Assembly: GCA_947476855.1 (NCBI GenBank)
Contig: CANJSR010000099.1
Span: 1 to 12,739 of the forward strand
Origin: Acetobacteraceae bacterium
GTDB taxonomy: Bacteria > Pseudomonadota > Alphaproteobacteria > Acetobacterales > Acetobacteraceae
Reading direction: 5' to 3'
Length of the DNA: 12,739 nucleotides
The stretch's first letter is position 1; each line of letters begins with the position of its first letter. A model generated the notes under the pieces. The model saw only the letters and a program-made list of their open reading frames with translations. It was not told the origin of the DNA and did no database searches. Position numbers and translations under genes: made by a program. Of this stretch, positions 7,408 through 12,739 are shown one piece after another.

Positions 7408-7997
7408 ACATGCGATCAATCCTTTTGACAGCGGGCTTGGTTCTGCTGGTGGGATGCAGTACTGGTCCCGCGCCGCGCATCTTTGTTCTCAGCACCCCCG
7501 CCACCCTTACCGAGGGTGTCGTGCCCGAATCCGGCCGGCCGATCGTCGAACTGAAGCCTGTGTCGCTGCCCGACTACCTGGACACCTCCGACATCCTGAT
7601 TCGTAACGGCCTCAACGAGTTGACCGTAAGTCCCACGGCGCGGTGGGGAGAGCGCCTGTCGATCGGCGTAACCCATGCCTTGGCCGGCGTACTGATGACG
7701 CGCCTTCCTGGCATGACGATCGTCACGTCACCCGTGCACCGTCAGCCGGTTCGGCTGGTTCTGGTCGACATCGAGTCCTTCGACATTTTCCCCGACGGGC
7801 GCAGTGTTCTGATCGCACGCTGGACGATTGAGGGACCAGACAGGCGCGCGCCCGCGATCATCGAGCGTGGTTCGGTGATCACCCATGCCGTGGGTGGCCT
7901 GAGTGATGCCGCGATTGTGGCCGCGATGGCGGAAGCAATTGAAAAGCTGGCCGGTCATGTCGCGGCGGCCGTGTCTCGTGGAACTGCCGTACATTGA
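7404..7997 (+). CDS. pqiC: PqiC-like ABC-type transport auxiliary lipoprotein
   Basis: 197 aa. A lipoprotein signal peptide is clear: MNMRSILLTAGLVLLVGC, with lipobox L15-V-G-C18, so the mature protein starts at an acylated Cys18. The residue after the Cys is Ser, with no Asp at +2, which fits export to the outer membrane. The body matches the PqiC/DUF330 auxiliary lipoprotein family: an IVELKPVSLPDYLDTSDIL stretch (47-65), then 'arWGERLSIGVTHALAGVLMTRLPG', and a basic-acidic 'VRLVLVDIESFDIFPDG' strand. Such proteins cap the periplasmic end of MCE tubes at the outer membrane. It starts at an ATGA overlap with the mlaD stop, with GGAGG at 7391-7395, so translation is probably coupled. A second in-frame ATG two codons later is possible. 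It completes the operon; I see no T-rich terminator directly after it. Confidence 0.88.
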   Translation: MNMRSILLTAGLVLLVGCSTGPAPRIFVLSTPATLTEGVVPESGRPIVELKPVSLPDYLDTSDILIRNGLNELTVSPTARWGERLSIGVTHALAGVLMTRLPGMTIVTSPVHRQPVRLVLVDIESFDIFPDGRSVLIARWTIEGPDRRAPAIIERGSVITHAVGGLSDAAIVAAMAEAIEKLAGHVAAAVSRGTAVH

Positions 7998-8054
7998 TTA
8001 TCGGATAGGAGTCGATTGCAACTGGTATTCGGATGTTGGGTCACTATATGCTGG

Positions 8055-8082
8055 CCATGATTTCGCCATGATCCAATCATGG
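8055..8082. repeat. Inverted repeat with a third half-site (possible operator)
   Basis: CCATGATT (8055-8062) and AATCATGG (8075-8082) are perfect inverted arms 12 nt apart. A third CCATGAT copy sits between them at 8066-8072 in direct orientation with the left arm. The group precedes the 57-aa ORF and follows the MCE operon. The lack of a T-run on either exit side argues against a terminator, and the clustered half-sites suggest protein binding. Function is unproven. Confidence 0.3.
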
Positions 8083-8145
8083 AAAAATCACAATTCGGCT
8101 CCGTGGCCCAGCCGGCCCTGGAGCCCGACAGCCAAGAGGTGAGCA

Positions 8146-8319
8146 ATGACAACCGATTACAGCGGATGGGGAGGATACCTCTCCAACATGCGGGAAGCGG
8201 CGGCATGGGACACATCGGGCGCTGCCGGACAGAATCCGCACGCGGACGGGACGCAGGAACACGAGGAATGGTGGGCGAGCCAGATTGAGACGCCGGAATA
8301 CAGCGACCACTCGCTGTAA
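8146..8319 (+). CDS. Small 57-aa hypothetical protein
   Basis: The short frame begins MTTDYSGWGGYLSNMREAAA and ends QIETPEYSDHSL. The ATG at 8146 follows AAGAGGTG (8134-8141) at a suitable distance, and the stop is TAA. The composition looks like a real protein: rich in Trp, Tyr, Glu and Asp, net acidic, and without the Arg/Pro/Ala excess that antisense frames in this GC-rich DNA show. No membrane segment, signal peptide or Cys pair is present. The GC-rich third codon positions agree with its neighbours. It lies 148 bp after the MCE operon and 102 bp before the dehydrogenase, which has its own candidate promoter, so it may be independent or a tail of the operon. Family and function are not recognised. 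A different frame (8079-8288) overlaps it but looks less protein-like after its first 25 residues. Confidence 0.6.
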   Translation: MTTDYSGWGGYLSNMREAAAWDTSGAAGQNPHADGTQEHEEWWASQIETPEYSDHSL

Positions 8320-8350
8320 CGGCGCCGCGTCAACTGTGACCGGCCGGGCA

Positions 8351-8379
8351 TTGCCGAATGCGGTTGATATGGTTACACT
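8351..8379 (+). promoter_or_regulatory. Candidate promoter of the SDR gene
   Basis: TTGCCG (4/6 to -35) and TACACT (4/6 to -10) are separated by exactly 17 bp. The -10 ends 42 bp before the SDR start codon, giving a short leader that contains the GGAGG ribosome binding site. Confidence 0.38.
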
Positions 8380-8421
8380 TTCGTTGCGGTGGAGTGAACC
8401 GCACGCAACGGAGGCTCCCGC

Positions 8422-9219
8422 ATGGACCTGCATCTTTCGGATAAAGTCGCACTGATCACCGGTTCAAGTCGGGGCATCGGCTTGGCTACCGCCAAGGCGT
8501 TCGCGGCGGAAGGGTGTCGGCTGGTACTGTCTGGACGCTCCGCCTCCGCTCTTGCCGAGGCCGAGGCTGTATTGCTCGCCAGTGGGGCAGTTGTCACCAC
8601 GCAGGTCGCCGACGTCTCGGTTCCCGAGGAAGCGGCATCGGTGGTACGGAGTGCGGTTGCGGCATTTGGCGGCATTGATATCCTTGTGAACAATGTCGGC
8701 GGGGGCGGCGGTGGTCCTCGGATTGCCGACAGTACCGATGACGACTGGCGTAAGGTGCTGGAGATAAACCTGATCCAGACCGTCCGGATGATGCGCCTCG
8801 CATTGCCGCACATGAAGGACCGCCCGGGTGCCTCCGTGATCAACGTGGCGTCGATCTCGGGCTGGTCCCCACAACTCGCCATGTCCGGGCAGTATGGTGC
8901 TGCCAAGGCCGCGTTGATCTTCGACACAGAGCGTTGGGCGCTCGAATTCGTCCCACATGGCGTCAGGGTCAATACGGTTTCACCTGGATCCATCCTGGTG
9001 CCTGGCAACGGTTGGGACCGCTATCGGAATGCCAGTCCTGCGAACTACGATGACTACGTCCGTCATGGATTTCCGATGGGACGGTTAGGTTCCGCGGAGG
9101 AAGTGGCTGATGTCATCGTCTTCACGGCGTCTCCGCGCGCGCACTGGATCAACGGGCGGAACCTCCCGGTGGACGGGTTGGAGCAGCCATATCCGCCACT
9201 CGACCGCCGGCCCTTCTAG
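8422..9219 (+). CDS. Short-chain dehydrogenase/reductase (classical SDR)
   Basis: 265 aa, the usual size for a classical SDR. The Rossmann cofactor motif TGSSRGIG is at 13-20, Asp64 in VADVS contacts adenine, and NNVG (90-93) is the family NNAG with Ala replaced by Val. Asn116 (EINLIQT), Ser144 (NVASISG), Tyr158 and Lys162 (QYGAAK) complete the catalytic set. Arg39 after the second strand (LVLSGRS) suggests NADP(H) preference. A stretch of six glycines (93-98) follows the NNVG motif, which is unusual. The substrate-binding loop (190-215), with NGWDRYRNASPANYDDYV, is aromatic-rich and not diagnostic. The gene has GGAGG at 8410-8414, 7 nt before the ATG, and its own candidate promoter. It converges on the LLM monooxygenase gene. 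The substrate, an alcohol or ketone, is unknown; FabG-type naming would be over-specific. Confidence 0.92.
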   Translation: MDLHLSDKVALITGSSRGIGLATAKAFAAEGCRLVLSGRSASALAEAEAVLLASGAVVTTQVADVSVPEEAASVVRSAVAAFGGIDILVNNVGGGGGGPRIADSTDDDWRKVLEINLIQTVRMMRLALPHMKDRPGASVINVASISGWSPQLAMSGQYGAAKAALIFDTERWALEFVPHGVRVNTVSPGSILVPGNGWDRYRNASPANYDDYVRHGFPMGRLGSAEEVADVIVFTASPRAHWINGRNLPVDGLEQPYPPLDRRPF

Positions 9220-9485
9220 GCAAGATGCCAGATTATGAGATCCAATAAAACTAAATGTAACAGATGGCGCCCCAGCGCAGCCACTGCGGGATGATACGCC
9301 GTGACCCGTCTGAAGGCGCTGTCAGACGGGAATACGCGTCAGTCGGTTTGAACTGACTGCCGGTATCCCGCGCTGGAGCATATAGGCTAACGTATGACGT
9401 CGATCGATTGCGGTGGCGATAGTCACCGACCAACACGGCAGAATACGCCCCGTCCTTGAGTTGGCCCATGCCGACCGTTGTGTCC
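9220..9485. other. Convergent intergenic region with two hairpins
   Basis: 266 bp lie between the SDR stop and the LLM monooxygenase stop. An AT-rich patch (9229-9262) follows the SDR gene, then two stem-loops. A minus-strand frame at 9251-9469 (72 codons) is open, but its start lacks a ribosome binding site and I cannot tie it to a family. It might be a gene relic or chance. Confidence 0.5.
9305..9330. terminator. Hairpin between convergent genes
   Basis: CCCGTCTGA (9305-9313) and TCAGACGGG (9322-9330) form a 9-bp perfect stem with an 8-nt loop. A second, shorter stem CAGTC/GACTG (9340-9344 and 9355-9359) follows at once. Neither has a T-run on either strand. The position between two convergent genes suits a bidirectional, probably Rho-assisted, terminator. 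Confidence 0.4.
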
Positions 9486-10508
9486 CTACAAGCCTTGCCT
9501 CACACGCGGAAACACTTCCTTGGCAAGCATCTCGATCGTCTCAATCGCAAGGCTCTCGGGCATGCCGGCCCATTCCGTGCTCATGACCAGGTGATTGACG
9601 CCAAGCCGGCGATGGATCGCTATCATCTGCTCCGCAACTTCGTCCGGTGAGCCAATCAAGAAGCGATCCCCGGCGAGGCTCTCAAAGTCCTGGCCCAACC
9701 CACGGTCATCGGACGGCATGTCCTGGCCCCATGAATGATAGGCCGCGTATTTCGGACCCAGATATGGCGCGCAGAGGCGGATCGCTTCGGCTCGGTTCTT
9801 CGCAACGAACACTTCCCGTCGCATCGGTAGTTCCGTCGGAAATGGCTTTCTCGCATCATCAAGCGCTCGTCGGTAAAGTTCCATTTGTCGTTCCAGTGCC
9901 GGAACCTCAACGGCGGGCCCGATATACCAACAGTCACCAAGCCGAGCAGCGCGCTCGATAGCGGGATCTGCGTTTGCACCAACCCAGATGGGCGGGTGGG
10001 GTTGTTGCAAGGGCTTGGGCATGCAGGACGCGTCATCAAGCTCAAAGTAGGGCGTCTTCATCTGGACCTTCTCTTCGGTCCAAAGCCGCTTGATGGCAAC
10101 CAGGTTGGCCTCGAACCGACGCGCCCGTTGCGCTCGTGGAACGCCAAAGGCCTTGAACTCGACATCCCGATAGCCAAGACCGACGCCCAGGATGATCTTA
10201 CCACCGGTGATAACGTCCAGGGTCGCAAACTCTTCGGCGACATGCAGAGGAGACAGCAATGGCAAGAGCAGCACGCCGGCATTGAGCCGCATGTTCGGGG
10301 CCTCGGCGGCAAATCGCGCCAGCATAGGCACCAACTGCAACATCTGAAATGGATGTGCGCTGTAGTGCGCGGTTTTAGTAACGGAATCGAACCCAAGCTT
10401 GTCAGCCAGGCGGACGAATGCGAGCGTCTCCTGGAAGCGGCGGGAAATGTCCTCGCCCGCCTCGGCTTGCCCGCGGACGACCAGTCCGAATTGGAATTGC
10501 GCCGTCAT
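9486..10508 (-). CDS. LLM-class (luciferase-like) flavin-dependent monooxygenase
   Basis: 340 aa, typical of the bacterial luciferase/F420 superfamily TIM barrel. Recognisable features are the N-terminal FQFGLVVRG strand, helix FVRLADKLGFDSV (31-43), RLNAGVLLLPLLSPLHVAEEFATLDVITGGKIILGVGLGYRD (74-115), with the usual pattern in which the barrel strand is followed by 'laeelatLD-lsgGR' and 'lGvG-Gyr', and KPLQQPHPPIWVGANA (165-180). The 'GSPDEVAEQM' motif (286-295) is the common C-terminal 'Gtpeev' helix. It should bind reduced FMN or F420 and oxidise a small organic substrate; which cofactor and substrate cannot be told. GGAGG lies at 10515-10519, 6 nt before the ATG. It is transcribed divergently from the rutA-like pair, which are distant members of the same superfamily, and converges with the SDR. 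The three together suggest a degradative locus. Confidence 0.92.
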   Translation of the reverse strand: MTAQFQFGLVVRGQAEAGEDISRRFQETLAFVRLADKLGFDSVTKTAHYSAHPFQMLQLVPMLARFAAEAPNMRLNAGVLLLPLLSPLHVAEEFATLDVITGGKIILGVGLGYRDVEFKAFGVPRAQRARRFEANLVAIKRLWTEEKVQMKTPYFELDDASCMPKPLQQPHPPIWVGANADPAIERAARLGDCWYIGPAVEVPALERQMELYRRALDDARKPFPTELPMRREVFVAKNRAEAIRLCAPYLGPKYAAYHSWGQDMPSDDRGLGQDFESLAGDRFLIGSPDEVAEQMIAIHRRLGVNHLVMSTEWAGMPESLAIETIEMLAKEVFPRVRQGL

Positions 10509-10712
10509 GGATCACCTCCGTTTATGACCGAGGGACACTCGCTCGGATTGGGATGCCAGAGACGGCAGAACCGCGGAGTCGTCAACGGGCAGAAGCGGCA
10601 GCGGCTCCTCTACATATCCGCATGGATGGCTCGGCATCCAGGTGCCGACGGTCGGCGGGGGGTGTTTGGTGGATGAGGGGCATTCAAAGAAGAGCGAAAA
10701 ATAGCCTGTAAC

Positions 10713-10749
10713 CGCCTTAAAAACAGTCGTACTAATGGTTATTAAGGCG
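10713..10749. repeat. Perfect 8-bp inverted repeat, candidate operator
   Basis: CGCCTTAA (10713-10720) and TTAAGGCG (10742-10749) are exact inverted copies separated by 21 nt, so the half-site centres are 29 bp apart. They lie in the AT-rich part of the divergent region, about 190 bp before the rutA-like start and 205 bp before the LLM start. No T-run follows, so a regulator site, perhaps bound by two dimers or looped, is preferred over a terminator. Confidence 0.35.
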
Positions 10750-10816
10750 TATCTGCCTATATGGGCGCAGTTCATCGAATTTTTCCCATTGTGCGACGCA
10801 ACAAGTGCCATCATTC

Positions 10817-10832
10817 TGGTCACATCAGTGCA
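10817..10832 (+). promoter_or_regulatory. Partial sigma-54-like -24/-12 element
   Basis: TGGTCACATCAGTGCA has GG and GC exactly 10 bp apart, as sigma-54 promoters need, and matches the TGG and TGCA ends of the consensus, but the CACG part is off. It is worth noting because the E. coli rut operon is known to be nitrogen-regulated through NtrC and sigma-54. On sequence alone the match is weak. Confidence 0.17.
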
Positions 10833-10864
10833 AATCATACGCACTCTGTGCAGAGAGGCCGGTC

Positions 10865-10948
10865 ATGCTCCAACACACCCGTCAGACCCCCGACGGCCTG
10901 ACCTTCCCGGAAACTGCCGCCGCTGGGGAGGTCGTGACATGCAGCTAG
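10865..10948 (+). CDS. Short upstream ORF (27 aa) overlapping the rutA-like start
   Basis: ATG10865 is preceded by AGAGAGG with a 6-nt spacer. The frame starts [16 protein letters not shown] and ends in TAG 10 nt inside the next gene. Its stop position would allow translational coupling or leader control of the rutA-like gene. It could also be chance, since the rutA-like gene has its own good GGAGG. No attenuator-type codon run is seen. Confidence 0.2.
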   Translation: MLQHTRQTPDGLTFPETAAAGEVVTCS

Positions 10949-12021
10949 GCGTCTTCATTCCCATCGGGAACAACGGTTGGCTGATCTCAACCACCTCGCC
11001 GCAGTACAAGCCGAGCTTCGACCTGAATAAGACGGTCGTGCAGAATGCAGAGGCGTTCGGCTTCGATTTCGCACTTTCAATGATAAAGTTGCATGGGTTC
11101 GGCGGTCCTTCCCAGTTCTGGGACTACAATCTCGAGTCTTTCACCCTGATGTCGGGGCTGGCTGCGGTCACCGATCGCATCCGACTGTTCGCGACCTGCG
11201 CGGTTTTGACGATGCCACCGCCGCTGACCGCACGTATGGCGGTGACGATCGATAGCGTCAGCCACGGGAGATTTGGTGTGAACATCATCTCCGGATGGCA
11301 GCGCCGAGAGTACACGCAGATGGGCATTTGGCCTGGGTCTGATCACTACAACCGCCGCTACGACTATTGTGGCGAGTACGTATCCATCATGCGGGAGTTG
11401 TGGGATACTGGGCGTTCGGACTTCAAAGGCGACTTCTTCAAGATGGACGATTGCCGTTGCCTGCCGATGCCGACTGCGAGAATCCCAATCATCTCGGCTG
11501 GCCAGAGTGACGCCGGGACGCGCTACGCCGCGCAATACGCGGACTACAATTTCTGCTCCAGCGGCGGCATCAACCAGCCTACCCGCGTTGCACCCAGTGT
11601 CGCTCGGCTTGTCGAAGCGAACCGAGAAATCGGCGGCAAGTGCGGCGCTCTCGTGCTGACGATGATCATTGCGGACGAAACCGACCAGGCCGCGATGGCG
11701 AAATGGGAACACTACAAGCGGGGCACGGATGTTGAGGCGATCGCCTGGCGTGATGCCCAGGCCGAAGACGATCCCACCCGCGATCCGCTGGCTGGACCCA
11801 ACAAGCGGCGCACCCTAGGCACTGACAACTTGCCGACGCAGGGCGGCGTGCTCGTTGGTTCCTATGCCAGCGTTGCGCGGATGCTGGATGAACTCTCGAC
11901 CGTTCCCGGTGTGCAGGGCGTGATGCTGACCTTCGATGACTTCGTGATCGGCATGGAACAGTTTGGCACACGTATCCAACCGTTGATGCGTTGCCGCGAC
12001 GGGTATCAGATGGCCGCCTGA
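10939..12021 (+). CDS. rutA: RutA-type flavin monooxygenase (pyrimidine ring-opening family), first copy
   Basis: 360 aa, close to the family length. It matches RutA nearly end to end: [15 protein letters not shown] (4-18), [15 protein letters not shown] (42-56), [17 protein letters not shown] (65-81), [18 protein letters not shown] (103-120), [21 protein letters not shown] (160-167), ISAGQSDAG (185-193) and [15 protein letters not shown] near the C-terminus. E. coli RutA uses FMNH2 and O2 to open the uracil ring between N3 and C4. The flavin-site Asn115 (GRFGVN) and Thr86 (FAT) match RutA residues that I recall as oxygen-binding. ATG10939 has GGAGG at 10927-10931; the open frame extends upstream to 10735 but is not RutA-like there. 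A second copy follows 26 nt downstream. Residues 275-300 are more divergent. Other rut genes are not in view, so another heterocycle or amide substrate is possible. Confidence 0.9.
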   Translation: MQLGVFIPIGNNGWLISTTSPQYKPSFDLNKTVVQNAEAFGFDFALSMIKLHGFGGPSQFWDYNLESFTLMSGLAAVTDRIRLFATCAVLTMPPPLTARMAVTIDSVSHGRFGVNIISGWQRREYTQMGIWPGSDHYNRRYDYCGEYVSIMRELWDTGRSDFKGDFFKMDDCRCLPMPTARIPIISAGQSDAGTRYAAQYADYNFCSSGGINQPTRVAPSVARLVEANREIGGKCGALVLTMIIADETDQAAMAKWEHYKRGTDVEAIAWRDAQAEDDPTRDPLAGPNKRRTLGTDNLPTQGGVLVGSYASVARMLDELSTVPGVQGVMLTFDDFVIGMEQFGTRIQPLMRCRDGYQMAA

Positions 12022-12047
12022 TTGCGTTAGAATCCCGGGAGCTTCAG

Positions 12048-12739
12048 ATGGATATCGGCGTCTTCATTCCGATCAACAATAATGGCTGGATCATTTCCGC
12101 GACGTCGCCGCAGTACATGCCGAGCTTCGAGCTGAATCGGGAGATTGTTTTGCGGGCGGAGTCGTATGGGCTCGATTTTGCCCTGTCGATGATCAAGCTG
12201 CATGGTTTCGGTGGTGCGACGGAATTCTGGGACCATGGGCTGGAGAGCTTCACGCTGATGGCGGGACTCGCGGCGGTAACGTCGCGAATCCGGCTTTACG
12301 CTTCGACCGCGGTGCTGACGATTCCGCCGGCGATCGTTGCGCGCATGACCAGTACGATCTCGGACATTTCCGGCGGGCGATTCGGAGTGAACATCGTTTC
12401 CGGCTGGCATAAGCTGGAGTACTCCCAGATGGGCCTCTGGCCGGGGGACGCGCATTTCGCCAAACGCTATGACTACAGCACGGAGTATGTACGCATCCTG
12501 CACGACCTTTGGGAAACGGGACAGTCCGACCTGAAGGGTGAGTTCTTCCAGATGGATGCGTGCAAGCTCAGCCCCCGTCCGAAAGCACCGGTCAAGCTGG
12601 TGTCTGCCGGTCAAAGTGATCGAGGCATGGAGTTCGCCGCTCGGTACTGCGATTTCAACTTTGCGCTGGGTGAGGGTGTCAATCAGCCGACACTGGCCGC
12701 CGGCGTTCCGGCACGGATGTTGGCGCATGCGGAGCGGGA
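12048..12739 (+). CDS. rutA: RutA-type flavin monooxygenase, second tandem copy (runs off window)
   Basis: The first 230 residues are present and the frame is open to the window end. It aligns without gaps to the preceding gene; by hand count about 138 of 230 residues are identical (60%). Family blocks: [14 protein letters not shown] (4-17), [45 protein letters not shown] (106-120), [16 protein letters not shown] and [15 protein letters not shown] (186-200). Compared with the first copy, position 86 is Ser instead of Thr (YASTAVLT against FATCAVLT), 12 is unchanged, and the 176-182 and 205-210 loops differ, so substrate range may differ. ATG12048 has GGGAG at 12037-12041 with a 6-nt spacer, 26 nt after the previous stop, so the two are almost certainly co-transcribed. 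In the loops it is closer to the E. coli RutA sequence as I remember it ([13 protein letters not shown] against CRVSPQPSVPMKV). Confidence 0.88.
   Translation, partial: MDIGVFIPINNNGWIISATSPQYMPSFELNREIVLRAESYGLDFALSMIKLHGFGGATEFWDHGLESFTLMAGLAAVTSRIRLYASTAVLTIPPAIVARMTSTISDISGGRFGVNIVSGWHKLEYSQMGLWPGDAHFAKRYDYSTEYVRILHDLWETGQSDLKGEFFQMDACKLSPRPKAPVKLVSAGQSDRGMEFAARYCDFNFALGEGVNQPTLAAGVPARMLAHAER

Larger units (their letters stand above)
10509..10938. other. 430-bp divergent regulatory region
   Basis: This region should carry promoters for both the minus-strand LLM gene and the plus-strand rutA-like pair. Base composition changes across it: 10509-10675 is GC-rich, while 10676-10860 is clearly richer in A and T than the rest of the window. 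It contains a perfect inverted repeat (10713-10749), an odd palindrome TGCG-A-CGCA (10792-10800), a partial sigma-54-like site (10817-10832), an imperfect CTCTG-tg-CAGAG repeat (about 10842-10853) and a short upstream ORF. No regulator gene is visible nearby. Confidence 0.5.

Noticed and set aside
8079..8288. 69-codon plus-strand frame starting MEKSQFGSVAQ
   Set aside because: It overlaps the 57-aa ORF in another frame. Its first residues look fair, but the rest is Arg/Gly-rich shadow sequence, and its start has no purine-rich ribosome binding site at proper spacing.
9251..9469. 72-codon minus-strand frame as a gene
   Set aside because: No ribosome binding site before its ATG, hairpins inside it, and no family match from reading. 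It is mentioned only as a possible relic.
10512..10844. 110-codon minus-strand frame in the divergent region
   Set aside because: Its composition changes abruptly along its length, it lacks a ribosome binding site, and it covers the inverted repeat and promoter-like region.
12027..12728. 233-codon minus-strand frame
   Set aside because: Antisense to the second RutA-type gene, which matches the family residue by residue.

Overview
The window is high-GC bacterial DNA. It most resembles a Rhodospirillales-type alphaproteobacterium, plausibly Acetobacteraceae. This rests on the CFAAGTRI-type Hint_2 protein, the polyprenyl-phosphate sugar-transferase N-terminus, the GC-rich codon use and the family-level look of the proteins; no rRNA or other marker gene is present to confirm it.

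Left part (1-3893), all on the minus strand. The window opens inside a membrane-bound polyprenyl glycosylphosphotransferase, of which only the N-terminal half is present. Transcriptionally upstream of it are a 511-aa protein combining six blade-like repeats with a self-processing Hint domain, a 307-aa protein of no family I recognise that is visibly an internal duplication, and a 128-aa VOC (glyoxalase-fold) protein. Strong hairpins follow the VOC gene and the 307-aa gene, so these look like separate transcription units. A 593-bp stretch with no convincing gene (3894-4486) separates this block from the next.

Middle part (4487-7997), plus strand. This is a compact four-gene lipid-transport operon of the Mla/Pqi (MCE) type: a STAS-fused MlaE permease, an MlaF ATPase, a single-MCE-domain MlaD protein anchored in the inner membrane, and a PqiC-like outer-membrane lipoprotein. 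Starts and stops overlap or nearly touch throughout. Together they would form an ATP-driven path for lipids or hydrophobic molecules across the periplasm. A 57-aa ORF with a good ribosome binding site (8146-8319) follows.

Right part (8422-12739), oxidoreductases. A plus-strand short-chain dehydrogenase/reductase converges on a minus-strand LLM-class flavin monooxygenase. Divergent from the latter, across a 430-bp regulatory region with inverted repeats, are two tandem RutA-type flavin monooxygenases about 60% identical to each other, the second cut by the window edge. This suggests a degradative locus for a pyrimidine-like or other heterocyclic or amide substrate, but no other rut genes are visible here.

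I saw no tRNA, rRNA, CRISPR array or intact insertion sequence.
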